Below, piece after piece: positions 26,506 through 35,204 of a DNA stretch of 64,000 nucleotides (position 1 is its first letter; the number at the start of each line of letters is the position of its first letter). The position numbers and the translations under genes were made by a program. This DNA is from JBJMQS01 sp045802605 (GTDB lineage Bacteria > Planctomycetota > Planctomycetia > Gemmatales > Gemmataceae), in NCBI GenBank assembly GCA_045802605.1, contig JBJMQS010000003.1, forward strand, positions 62,001-126,000. Direction: 5' to 3'. The notes below the pieces were generated by a model. That model searched no databases. It saw nothing but the letters and a program-made list of their open reading frames with translations, and was not told the origin of the DNA.

Positions 26506-26912
26506 ATTCCCCACAATGCCGGCGTGGCAAGTTCCAGGCTGTTGCCGGCGGGGTCACGGAAATAAAGAGAATGCCCGCCCTGGGGCCAGCACACTTCCGA
26601 TTCGATCGCCACGCCGGCTGCTTTGAGCCGGGCGCGCCACGCTTCAATCTCACTTTCCGCGATCGCAAACGCCGCGTGGCCCACGCCTCGCGCCCCATGC
26701 GGGGGAATCGAACCGCCGCCGATCCATTTGTCTTGCGCTACGGTGTAATCGGGATTGAAAACGAGCAACATGCCGTCGCCGCAACGGAAGAAGACCATCC
26801 GCCCCGGGTCGTGGCTATGGACCGGCATGCCGAGGATGCCGTGGTAAAATTGCTCGGCGGCTTCGAGGTCTGCGGCGTAGAGAGCGGTTTCCAAAACTCC
26901 GCACGGCGTCAT
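26496..26912 (-). CDS. VOC (glyoxalase/bleomycin-resistance) superfamily protein
   Basis: Seen: 138 residues from the ATG at 26912, preceded by GAGG. 'VLETALYAADLEAAEQFYHGILGM' and 'GVGHAAFAI...EIEAWRARLKAAGV' are the two betaalphabetabetabeta halves. 'SLYFRDPAGNSLELATP' is the C-terminal metal-site strand with its Glu; a His sits in 'GHAAFAI'. Known: VOC proteins are metal-dependent lyases, dioxygenases or thiol-transferases, and this class is often annotated as glyoxalase. The start lies seven bases past the kinase stop, so it is co-transcribed with the kinase. Odd: the stop codon and last two residues come from the palindromic repeat at 26404-26505, so the C-terminus may have been reshaped by the insertion. 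Confidence 0.85.
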   Translation of the reverse strand: MTPCGVLETALYAADLEAAEQFYHGILGMPVHSHDPGRMVFFRCGDGMLLVFNPDYTVAQDKWIGGGSIPPHGARGVGHAAFAIAESEIEAWRARLKAAGVAIESEVCWPQGGHSLYFRDPAGNSLELATPALWGIQS

Positions 26913-26919
26913 GTCGGCC

Positions 26920-29199
26920 TCACTGAGGAGCCGACCATATTCTAACCGTTCCATCTCGTCCGCCCGCCGCGATTTGTTTCCCATCCGGACTAAATTGCAC
27001 CGAATGCACGAAACTCGGACTGTGAAATGTTGCGACCGCGCTCGGCTTGCCAATCTCCCAAACCTTCACGGCTTTGTCCAAGCCTCCCGAGACCACATGC
27101 CGGCCATCGGGGCTGAATGCGATCGATTGCACGTCATCCGTATGGCCGGTGAACTCGCCAATCGCTTCGCCGGTGGCCACGTTCCACAATCGCACTGTGC
27201 TATCCCAGCCGGCCGATGCCAGCATCAGGTTGTCCGGGGAAAAGGCCAAGCAATAGATCGGCCCGGCCTGCTCCGGTAGCGGCAGCCGTTGCCGGCCCGA
27301 TGCGGCATCCCAGAGCTTGATCATCTTGTCGCTGCCGGCCGACGCAATGGTGGCCCCGTCCGACGTGACAGCCACGGCGTATACGACACCCGCATGAGCC
27401 TTGATGGTTTTCTTCGACTCCAGCGGATTCACAGTCACATCCCATAACTGCACATCGCCATCATGGGAACCAGTCACCACCATTGAACTATCCGGCATGA
27501 ACTCCACGGTTCGCATCGAAGTGAAGGTGGGAAATTCACCGGCTGCCTGAAGCTCGGGCAAAGTCCACACACGAACGTATCCGTCTTCGCCGACTGTCGC
27601 GAGTTTCGACTTGTTCGGCGCAAAGCTCGTCGCCCATGCCGGGCCCTTGTGTGCACTGAACGTGCCCGCGATGGAACCATCTGCGCGGTTCCACAGTCGC
27701 ACGCTGCCATCTTCAGCAGACATCGCAATGGACTTGCCGTCAGGGTTGAAGTCCACCGACGCGACTGCTCCGAATTGACTGGTTAGTGTCGCGACCGGTG
27801 CCGGCCCGGTTGGACCAGGTGTGCGTCCGATGCGTGGCACGAAGCCTGCCGCCGCGACCACCGCGCCGATAATCAAACCCGCGACCAAGAACCCGAACAT
27901 CACGGCGAGCCGCGTGCGGACGTTCGACTTCACCACTCGGGTCAGTGCTGACTGCGCACGCACGCCATTCACCGGGCAGAACAGCAAGCGCGCTTCGCCC
28001 TCAAACAAGAGTCCCGCGACTTCGCCGGCCGACTGGAATCGGTCGCCCGGCTTCTTGGCCAACAGCTTCTGGATGATCGCGTTCAACCAATCCGGCACAT
28101 TCGCGTTGAAGTATTGCACGGGCGTCGGTTCACGATCCGTGACTTCTCGCAGCACCAGATATGGCGTCGAACCCTGGAACGGCGCTTGCCCAGTCACCAT
28201 CGCGTAGAGCACGCCGCCCAGACTGAAAAGATCCGATCGGGTATCAATCGCTTCGCCGCGGGCCTGCTCGGGAGCCATGTACTGTGGCGTGCCCGGCACG
28301 AAGCCCGACTGCGTGATCGTCACGTCTTCAGCCGCCCGCGCCAGACCAAAATCGGTGAGCTTGACGTGGTGCAACGCGCCCATCGCCACGACGTTGCTCG
28401 GGTCGCCGCTGGAAGCCGGCAAAGACTCGTCCTGAGTAATCAGAATGTTCGCCGGCTTCACATCGCGGTGAATCAATCCGCGGCGATGAGCCGCCGCCAG
28501 GCCAGCCGATACTTGCCGTGCGATCGCCACTGCCTCCGCGATGGTGGGCCGGCCACGATCCAGCCATTGCTGCAACGTCTCGCCAGGAATGTATTGCATG
28601 ACGAGGTACGGCAGGTCGCCGACTTCGCTGACGGAGTGTTCGTTGACCGAATGAATGATGACGACGTTTTCGTGCGTCACCGCCGCGGCCGCCCGTGCTT
28701 CCCGGCAAAACCGCTGCCGGGCCAGAGGATCTTTGGCGTATTGCGGGTCCAGCACTTTCAAAGCGACGCGCCGTTCGAGGCAGGGATCAATCGCCTCATA
28801 CACAATCCCCATGCCGCCCCGGCCGATCACCCGAATGATGTCGAATTCGGCGAACTTGCCAATGGAGCCCGGCCGATCCGGCGGCTGCAGAAACGACGTC
28901 GGCGACGAACGCTCGGTGTCGCCATCCGGAAAGGCCATCGTCTCCGGAATGGTTTGATGCTGTATCCGGCTCAGCGCCTGCCAATAGGCACTGTCATTAG
29001 GCGGATGATCGTCGTGCGATAGTTCGCGCAAAACGCCCGGATCAACTTCGCCGCCCGTGGCCTGCTCTTCCAACCGCCGTTGGCAAACAACGCAACCCGA
29101 AAGATGCTCCGCCACCGCAACCTCTTCCGGTGCGGCCATATCGCCTGCGAGCAGATGCCCCAAGCGATCCGACGTCGGACATGGTGTCGAATGTTTCAT
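26920..29199 (-). CDS. Membrane-anchored Ser/Thr protein kinase with zinc-finger-like N-terminus and WD40 propeller
   Basis: Seen: 759 residues. Residues 20-45 contain 'HLSGCVVC' (H32, C36, C39), the HxxxCxxC core of anti-sigma zinc-binding domains. Residues about 118-400 form a Hanks-type kinase: glycine loop GRGGMGIVY, VALK (K148), HRDVKPAN (245-252), DFG (283-285), 'GTPQYMAPEQ'. A membrane segment spans about 431-453. Seven WD40-like blades follow from about 470 to the end ('SVRLWNRADG', 'KLWDAASG', 'VKVWEIG'). Known: this kinase-WD40 architecture is common in planctomycetes, where kinases of this type often sit beside ECF sigma factors. All catalytic residues are present. Neighbours: downstream of the ECF sigma gene on the same strand; the VOC gene follows by seven bases. 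The ribosome-binding site is weak. Confidence 0.93.
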   Translation of the reverse strand: MKHSTPCPTSDRLGHLLAGDMAAPEEVAVAEHLSGCVVCQRRLEEQATGGEVDPGVLRELSHDDHPPNDSAYWQALSRIQHQTIPETMAFPDGDTERSSPTSFLQPPDRPGSIGKFAEFDIIRVIGRGGMGIVYEAIDPCLERRVALKVLDPQYAKDPLARQRFCREARAAAAVTHENVVIIHSVNEHSVSEVGDLPYLVMQYIPGETLQQWLDRGRPTIAEAVAIARQVSAGLAAAHRRGLIHRDVKPANILITQDESLPASSGDPSNVVAMGALHHVKLTDFGLARAAEDVTITQSGFVPGTPQYMAPEQARGEAIDTRSDLFSLGGVLYAMVTGQAPFQGSTPYLVLREVTDREPTPVQYFNANVPDWLNAIIQKLLAKKPGDRFQSAGEVAGLLFEGEARLLFCPVNGVRAQSALTRVVKSNVRTRLAVMFGFLVAGLIIGAVVAAAGFVPRIGRTPGPTGPAPVATLTSQFGAVASVDFNPDGKSIAMSAEDGSVRLWNRADGSIAGTFSAHKGPAWATSFAPNKSKLATVGEDGYVRVWTLPELQAAGEFPTFTSMRTVEFMPDSSMVVTGSHDGDVQLWDVTVNPLESKKTIKAHAGVVYAVAVTSDGATIASAGSDKMIKLWDAASGRQRLPLPEQAGPIYCLAFSPDNLMLASAGWDSTVRLWNVATGEAIGEFTGHTDDVQSIAFSPDGRHVVSGGLDKAVKVWEIGKPSAVATFHSPSFVHSVQFSPDGKQIAAGGRDGTVRIWSAPQ

Positions 29200-29538
29200 G
29201 TTTTGTTGGAATACTGATTTGAACCACAGAGATCACAGAGCACACAGAGAACTCTGTGTGCTCTGTGATCTCTGTGGTTCAAATTGTTCGTTTCTCCCAC
29301 AACCTCTCCGCAATGAGCCCAGGGGTGGAGCGAGGCACAACCCCTGGGAGGAAACCAGCCGAACTACAAGGCTCCTTCGCAATGTGCGGTCGGTGCATCG
29401 CTCGGGAACAGATGATTGCAATTCGCCCACTCCAAGAGGTGTGCCGAACTCCCCTCCTGGTCAGACTGTCGCCCCTCCCAGCGGGTCAGTCTCCGAACTC
29501 CAACCACCACGTCGGCCAAAAGACCATACCGACGCCGC
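29200..29538. other. Region between the ECF sigma factor and kinase genes
   Basis: About 340 bases holding the long palindrome at 29218-29283 plus unremarkable sequence. Small open frames are not convincing. The kinase promoter should lie here unless it is read from the sigma gene. Confidence 0.5.
29218..29283. repeat. Perfect inverted repeat of the CACAGAGA type
   Basis: 32-bp perfect arms (29218-29249 and 29252-29283) with a 2-base loop. Arms consist of CCACAGAGA, TCACAGAG and CACACAGAG units. It shares the CxCAGAG(A) 9-base periodicity with the element at 26404-26505 but differs at the G/A position. It lies immediately upstream of the kinase start. Confidence 0.95.
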
Positions 29539-30135
29539 TCACCCGCCTTGCAGTTCTTTGACTTTTTCTCGCAATCGGGCCAACACCCGGCTTTTCGCTA
29601 CGTAGATTGCCCCCACCGACATATGCAACGCCTGGCCCACTTCCTCGGACGATTGCCCCTCGACAGCGGTCTTCCAAAACGCATCCCAGGTGTTCGCGCG
29701 GAATTCCTTTTTGATTTCGTCCGCCGCCTGGTGGAATAGCCGCAGCTCGAGTTCGCGGTCCCACTCGCCGGTATCATCGCTCGTATTCTCCGGCGTCGTT
29801 TCCAATCGTTCGCGCACGTCGGAGTCGCCACTGCCGCGAACTTGATGCCGGCGGCGATCGAGGAAGTTGAAGATCTTGTTGCGGGTGATGGTGTAAAGCC
29901 AGCCGCGGAAGGTGCCGCGCTTGGGGTCATAGTCGAGCCGGCCAGCGGCACCGGCCACCGAGCGCAGTACATCCTGCATGAGGTCGGCCGCGTCGGCGTC
30001 TTGCAGCCCGCGCTTGCGCGCGAAACCGAAGATCAATGGGCCGTACAACTCCGTGAACTGCCGCCACGCTTCAGCGTCTTTCGGATCGCGCAACCGCACG
30101 ATCAAGCTCGGCCGAGTGATGGGAGCGGGATCCAT
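29539..30135 (-). CDS. ECF-type RNA polymerase sigma factor
   Basis: Seen: about 198 residues. Region 2 contains 'FTELYGPLIFGFARKRGLQDADAADLMQDVL' and 'GTFRGWLYTITRNKIFNFLDRR'. Region 4 contains 'VEGQSSEEVGQALHMSVGAIYVAKSRVLARLREKV', a helix-turn-helix. No region 3 or sigma1.1 is present, as expected for ECF factors. Known: such factors direct RNA polymerase to stress or envelope regulons; planctomycetes have many, often paired with kinases in place of classical anti-sigma factors. A GAGG lies upstream of the ATG at 30135; a GTG at 30141 is also possible. Neighbours: the Ser/Thr kinase with a zinc-finger-like N-terminus is the next gene on this strand, so the two probably form one signalling unit. 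Confidence 0.94.
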   Translation of the reverse strand: MDPAPITRPSLIVRLRDPKDAEAWRQFTELYGPLIFGFARKRGLQDADAADLMQDVLRSVAGAAGRLDYDPKRGTFRGWLYTITRNKIFNFLDRRRHQVRGSGDSDVRERLETTPENTSDDTGEWDRELELRLFHQAADEIKKEFRANTWDAFWKTAVEGQSSEEVGQALHMSVGAIYVAKSRVLARLREKVKELQGG

Positions 30136-30192
30136 GCGCACGGAGGCCTCGCAAAAGGGCGAGGGTCATTGTAAGAACCAACGGAAAATAAC

Positions 30193-30225
30193 GGGGGACA
30201 TTCGACAAACTGTCGAATGTCCCCC
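30193..30225. repeat. Perfect palindrome between the beta-helix gene and the sigma gene
   Basis: GGGGGACATTCGACA, a 3-base loop, and its exact complement (15-bp arms). It lies between the stop of the beta-helix/RTX gene (30262) and the start of the sigma gene (30135), both on the minus strand. No strong T-run follows, so it is either a weak terminator or a dispersed palindromic element. Confidence 0.85.
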
Positions 30226-30261
30226 TGCAATGACGGGAGTTTTCAGACAGACCGAAATCTG

Positions 30262-32307
30262 TCAAATCCCAGTGACAATTTCCCCGGACTTCTGCCCAGT
30301 AATTTTGTCCTTGCCCGGGCCAGTCAGAGAAGCGAAGAACCAGTCCATCCCCGCGCCACCATCGAGCTTGTCTTCGACTCCGTCGTCATGGACGGTGGCC
30401 AGGGTCAGGTGGTAGGGAGCGACATAAGTGCCGTTCGGAGGAGTACCATTCGCAAGGCTGCCTTGGAGGTTGGCCACCCGCTGGTTGTAAGTCTCGTTGG
30501 TCCGGCTCCATTCCATCGTGAGGGCACAAAGAGCCATGAGGTCGCTGTCGTAATCCGTGAAGCCGCCGATCAAGATATCGTCTTGATCACTGCCCTTGAG
30601 GTCGTCCTTGCCTACGCCGCCGATGAGAATATCGCGGCCCTTGCCGGCCTCCAACTTGTCATCGCCCGCGTCGCCCACCAACAGGCTATCGCCGTCGCCC
30701 GTCTTGATGTGGTCATTGCCGTTTCCGCCGAACAACCATGCCAACTGCGGGACTTTGTTCTGAATGTTGATATCGTCATTGCCATCTTGTCCGTAGACGA
30801 CGATCCGAACAAAGGTGCCGCCGTCAAAAGTAAAGGTCGAGTGGACGCCGCCGGGGCTATCGATCTTTACTTCGACCATCCCAGAATTCCCCTTGCTCTT
30901 GACCTCGATGTGATCGTCGCCGGAAGTGCCGGTGATGAACAAGGCCATCGAAGAAGGTTCGCAGGGGTCGGTGAGCAACACCGCGCTGCCCGGGGCTCCA
31001 AATGCGAACGTCGTGCACGACGCATCGGTGGCCCAAGGCCGGTAATCCACGTTGCCGATCACGGCATCGCCGGTACCACCGGGGTTGCCCGCGTTGGTTG
31101 GGCCGGTGGCGTTGCCCCAGAAGTTCTTCTCCGCGTTAACGACATTGGGATCGTCGTTCTCTACGCCGGCTGTGCTATGGCCACTAAATGTATTGCACAT
31201 GGCATTGATCGTTCCGGGCGTGAAAGAGCCGGCGTCGATGAGCACACCCCAGCTTCCGCCGGTGAATGAATTGAAGGTAATGGTGATATTGCTGTTGTCG
31301 ACTGAGTAATCGTCGCCAATCCAAATGCCTCGGAAGCCATTATTGACGACGTTGTTCTGGATAGAAATATTGTCGTCGCCACTGAAAAGGCCGACGGCAT
31401 AGTTAGTCGGAGCCGTAAAGGTGTTTTTGGAAATTGTGGAGTTATCCGTGCTGTAGAAGTAGATGCCGCGACCGTAATTGTTGATCACGTTGTTCGAAAT
31501 CGTCCAGTTCTTGAACGAGTTGGTGAAATCGGTGTTCGAGATGCCGACCGCCCATCGATCAATGTTAAACGCAGTGTTTGTGAATGTATTGTTGTCAATC
31601 AGCACGTTCTGAGCGCCAAAACCAGCTGTGAACTGGTCAGCGTAAATGTCGTGCCCGCTCGCAGCCCCTGGAGTCTGATTGTCACGGAAAAGGTTCTTTG
31701 TGATGACGGTCTGATTGGCGGCACTGTTGTTGGCGGCGAAGATGCCGACAACATTGTTCTGGACGATATCGTTTTGGATTACTGTGCCCGCGGTACCGGG
31801 TTCCATCGAAATGGCTGCCCCAGGGAAAAAGAAGGTCTGGCCTTGGACGGTGAAGCCGTCGATGACCACATTGCTGGCTGAAATATCAAACAGGCTACCG
31901 AGCCCGGTGCCGTCCATGACCGTTTCGTTCGCTGTCAATCGCGTGCGCGCATCTAGGCCGAACTTGTTTCCTCGAATTAAGAGCTGCTTGTTGACCGATA
32001 CGTTCTCCGCATACGTGCCATCCGACACATTGATGGTGTCGTTGGGATTCGCGGCAGTGACCGCGGCCGAAACTGTCGAGAAAATGCTTACGCCCGGCGT
32101 GAGCCCCGTGACGCTGGCTGGCTGGGTGCCGCCAGTCGAGGTGAATTGGGTTCCTGCCATACCCGGCGCGTTATCGACCCACAGCACGGCCGGAACGGCG
32201 CGTTCTTCCAGCAACAACATTCGCGGCCGGAATCGCTGACGCAGTCGCTCGCGCTGAGCGTGCGTGTTTTCGAATCCGAAGAGCTTGCGTAGCGTACGGG
32301 CAAACAT
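30262..32307 (-). CDS. Right-handed beta-helix surface protein with C-terminal RTX-type repeats and N-terminal LExR motif
   Basis: Seen: 681 residues from the ATG at 32307 (GAGGA upstream). The N-terminus is Arg-rich without a hydrophobic core and reaches 'LLLEERAVPAV' at about 30-40. Residues about 60-440 are Asn-rich parallel beta-helix turns ('NNVVGIFAANNSAANQTVITKN', 'SISKNTFTAPTN'-like). Residues about 490-570 carry nonapeptide-like Ca2+-binding turns ('GGNGNDHIKTGDGDSLLVGDAGDDKLEAGKGRDILIGG'). Known: RTX-type turns bind calcium and are frequent in secreted proteins; beta-helices are common in polysaccharide-acting enzymes and adhesins. No catalytic signature is recognised. It lacks the dockerin-like C-terminus of the giants downstream. 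Confidence 0.82.
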   Translation of the reverse strand: MFARTLRKLFGFENTHAQRERLRQRFRPRMLLLEERAVPAVLWVDNAPGMAGTQFTSTGGTQPASVTGLTPGVSIFSTVSAAVTAANPNDTINVSDGTYAENVSVNKQLLIRGNKFGLDARTRLTANETVMDGTGLGSLFDISASNVVIDGFTVQGQTFFFPGAAISMEPGTAGTVIQNDIVQNNVVGIFAANNSAANQTVITKNLFRDNQTPGAASGHDIYADQFTAGFGAQNVLIDNNTFTNTAFNIDRWAVGISNTDFTNSFKNWTISNNVINNYGRGIYFYSTDNSTISKNTFTAPTNYAVGLFSGDDNISIQNNVVNNGFRGIWIGDDYSVDNSNITITFNSFTGGSWGVLIDAGSFTPGTINAMCNTFSGHSTAGVENDDPNVVNAEKNFWGNATGPTNAGNPGGTGDAVIGNVDYRPWATDASCTTFAFGAPGSAVLLTDPCEPSSMALFITGTSGDDHIEVKSKGNSGMVEVKIDSPGGVHSTFTFDGGTFVRIVVYGQDGNDDINIQNKVPQLAWLFGGNGNDHIKTGDGDSLLVGDAGDDKLEAGKGRDILIGGVGKDDLKGSDQDDILIGGFTDYDSDLMALCALTMEWSRTNETYNQRVANLQGSLANGTPPNGTYVAPYHLTLATVHDDGVEDKLDGGAGMDWFFASLTGPGKDKITGQKSGEIVTGI

Positions 32308-32732
32308 AGATGCATCCTCAAGGGGTGAAAGGGACGACAAACTCCCGCGAAACGGAACCACGCGGGCCCGTTTGTGCTGGAACTGTCACTCAGAATTCGA
32401 ATGTCGTTTTCTGGGCGACTCTGTGATTGCGCGAGCAAATGGCAACAGCAGATGTCGCGGTGTAACGTAGGCATCAGGCTCTCGGAGTCAATTGATATCT
32501 GGGCAAGGTGATAAAAATGGAGAAACACGATTCAAGTGAGACCACAATTGTCCCACATAGATTTAGTCATCTAACGGGACATGCCAGCCGCAAGGCAGGT
32601 CTACGATGGATGTTCCACCAAAACGCGGCTCTACCACAATAAAGCCATATGCTGCACAATCTCATTTGGCCCCCCATGGCAGACTAGGTGACGGCCGCGG
32701 CGTATAAACAATTCTAACCAGAGGAAGTCGCC
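32308..32732. other. Divergent intergenic region without a recognisable gene
   Basis: About 425 bases between the beta-helix gene and the broken WD40 gene. A GAGGAA motif at its right edge is the apparent ribosome-binding site of the broken gene. I see no convincing hairpin or gene. Confidence 0.4.
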
Positions 32733-34956
32733 ACGCGCCTGCCACGGTTCCTCATCGCATTGATCATCCTTTGCATTTGTTCCACTACGACGCACGGCGT
32801 AGACCTCACCACAATTCCGCGGACCATCCGCAAAGAGCCAAACTATCGCGGTCAACCGAAATATTGCCTGCTCGTCTTCGGCCCGGAGGCCAAGACCCGA
32901 GTCTGGCTCGTTCAAGATGGTGATACTCTTTACGTCGATCTCAACGGCAACGGCGATTTGACGGAGCCGGGCGACAAGATCACGGCGAAGAAAAACCAAG
33001 ATCCTGACGACAGGCAGGTGCAGTTCGACATTGGGAAAATCACGGACGGCGAGCGGACGCATGTGCTTTCGCTCGACACCTTCGATATGTCGGAGTTCGC
33101 CAAGTCCGATTCCGACGCTAAGCAATTCGCGACAGCCCATCCTGGTGCCCGTGGCATTATGATCTGGGCCGCCTTGCAGATACCCAGCTGGACCGGCGAC
33201 GACCTCGAAGGCCGCGTTCGCCATCGCGCCGGGTACTCTGACGTCGATGGCTTCCTGCAATTTGCCGATCGGCCGCAAGATGCGCCGATCATTCACTTCG
33301 GCGGGCCGATGCAAATCACACTTTGGGAACGGCCGACGCTGCGCGTTGGCCGTCAGGATGAGATCATACTTGTCATCGCCACGCTCGGCGTGGGCTCCGG
33401 CACTCGCGCGTTCATGAGTTACAACGGCATCGTTTCGCCCCAGCTTCATCCCAAGGTGGAAATTACCTTTGCTGGAGCCAAACCGGGAGAGTCACCGGTC
33501 AAAGAACTGTATGAACTGAAACAGTGGTGTTGAGGCTATGCTCCGCACGACTCGGTCCGAGTCCCCTCGAATATTGGCGCCGGCAAAGCGGAACTAAACA
33601 TCACCTTCGATGCTTGGAAAGACGCGCACCTGGCATCCACTCGGCATATCGTCGATGTCGCTTCGGCCGCACCCATCCCACCTCCGGAGCCGATTTCAGT
33701 GCGCCTGAAGAACGAATTGCTTCACCCAAACAAGGCGACTAGCCTCGTGAATTTGGCCTGGTCGCCCGACGGCTCGAAAGTCATTGCCGGCAGTTATCGC
33801 GGTGGCCAGGTTCAGATTTGGGACGTCGCCGCTGCATCGCGGCTCTCCACGATCGATGTCGGCGACGACCAAGTTACTTGGCATTACTTGCTCCTCGCGC
33901 CCGACTGGTCACGCGTGTACGCCTCCGTCAGCAAGAGCGACACTCAGCCGTTCATGAAAAACGGCGTGCGCTGGTATCGCTTCGAATGCAACGGCAAGGT
34001 CGTCGCCTGGGACACCTCCACCGGCCGGGCGGTCGAAACCTACCAGCATTCGCCGCCGCACCACATTCGATTCATGAAACTCTCGCCCGCCGGCAATTAC
34101 TTCATCACCTTCGAAGACCTGCCGGACGAATTTGAGCGCCGCGCTCCCGAAGCGCGATATCTCTGGGACGCCAAATCGAAGCAGCCGCGCATTTTTGCCC
34201 AAAGGCGTCGGCTATGACATGGTTTTTACACCGGATGACAAAGCCCTCATCGCCGAGTTCGGTGACGACGATTTCCGCAACAGCGTCAAAGCATTTGAGT
34301 TGCCGTCGCTGAAAGAAAAATGGACGATCACCGCGCCCACTCCGCTCACCACCGCCGAGCCGCGCGTGTGCTCACCGGATAGCCGCATTGTCTTCGGTGC
34401 ACTCCACACTTGGCCACAAAAGAAAGATGCCCATCGCAAATGGGACGACGTGACCAGTCGCAATGTGGCGTGGGATACCGCGACGGGCCAGGAACTCTGG
34501 TCGCTGTCGCTCGCCAAGGGTGAGTCAAGCAGTGCACCGGCGTTTTCACCCGACGGACGCGTGCTCGTCGGGATGTCACGGCAGAAGGATCAAACCAAAG
34601 CGATATTCATCGACACCACAATCGGCAAAGTCACGCACTCGACGCCGCTACCGAATTTCCGGTGGGCTGACCCCGCCTTTAGCCCCGATGGCCGCTGGGT
34701 CGCCATCCTCACCCGCGAGATCCCCAAAGGCATTCGCAACGGCACGCCGCCCGATGAAGCGCCGCAACCCCGCGTGCATCTGATCGAAACCGCAACAGGC
34801 GTCGTGCGCGAAGTCATCGTGTTGCCGCACGCCTACACTAATCACGTCGCCTTCAGCCCCGATGGCAAAACTCTCGCCACCGACGGCTATGGCCGTGTGC
34901 TCCTGTGGGACATGACCACGCCACCGGGAGAACTGAAGTCGAACGTAGTGCCTTAG
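32733..34956 (+). pseudogene. WD40-type secreted protein with three lesions
   Basis: Seen: one reading frame gives a signal-peptide-like start (R-L-P-R-F-L-I-A-L-I-I-L-C-I-C) at 32733, preceded by AGAGGAA, but the initiating codon is ACG, not ATG. The frame continues through an N-terminal domain of about 260 residues with 'DGDTLYVDLNGNGDLTEPGDKI' and is interrupted by TGA at 33531-33533. After it, the same frame resumes with sensible sequence ('GAGKAELNITFDAWKDAH') and enters WD40-like repeats ('AWSPDGSKVIAGSY', 'VQIWDVAAASRL'). Near 34195, a run of five T's shifts the frame by one base; the second frame continues 'LPKGVGYDMVFTPDDKALIAEF' and more WD40 repeats to 34956. Inferred: a pseudogene or a stretch of sequence errors. 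An internal TTG at 32760 could start a truncated product. The TGA has a SECIS-like hairpin 3' of it (see findings). Confidence 0.75.
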
Positions 34957-34995
34957 GCACAGCACGTACGTTCCGGCTGCGTCTCAGTTTGATTT

Positions 34996-35170
34996 CAGGC
35001 CAACGGCCTGAGATTTCTCAGTCCAGGGCATCGCCCTGGGTAGGGTGTCATTTTCCTTTGCAGGCTGAAGGCCTGCGACAAGTCTCTCGCAGCCCTACAG
35101 GCTGCAAAACAATTCGCATAAATACCCAGGGCGTTGCCCTGGGCTGAGAAATCTCACACCTTTGGTGTGA
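34996..35170. repeat. Cluster of six short palindromes flanked by a larger inverted repeat
   Basis: Small hairpins with 3-5-base loops at 34996-35010 (CAGGCC/GGCCTG), 35023-35039 (CCAGGGC/GCCCTGG), 35060-35076 (GCAGGC/GCCTGC), 35089-35105 (GCAGCC/GGCTGC), 35125-35143 (CCCAGGGC/GCCCTGGG) and 35155-35169 (CACACC/GGTGTG). The blocks at 35009-35040 and 35125-35156 are inverted copies of each other (TGAGATTTCTCA against TGAGAAATCTCA). It lies between the convergent WD40 pseudogene and the first giant gene. Confidence 0.9.
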
Positions 35171-35204
35171 AGACAATCGAAGACCAAATTGAGAAATAAT
35201 TACC

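Noticed and set aside
30217..31269. A 350-codon plus-strand open frame
   Set aside because: Antisense shadow of the beta-helix/RTX gene, whose minus-strand frame has clear domains and a ribosome-binding site.
33531..33563. Confident selenoprotein call
   Set aside because: The hairpin is suggestive, but the same gene has lost its ATG and carries a frame break, so a nonsense mutation or error is simpler. Kept only as a finding to check.
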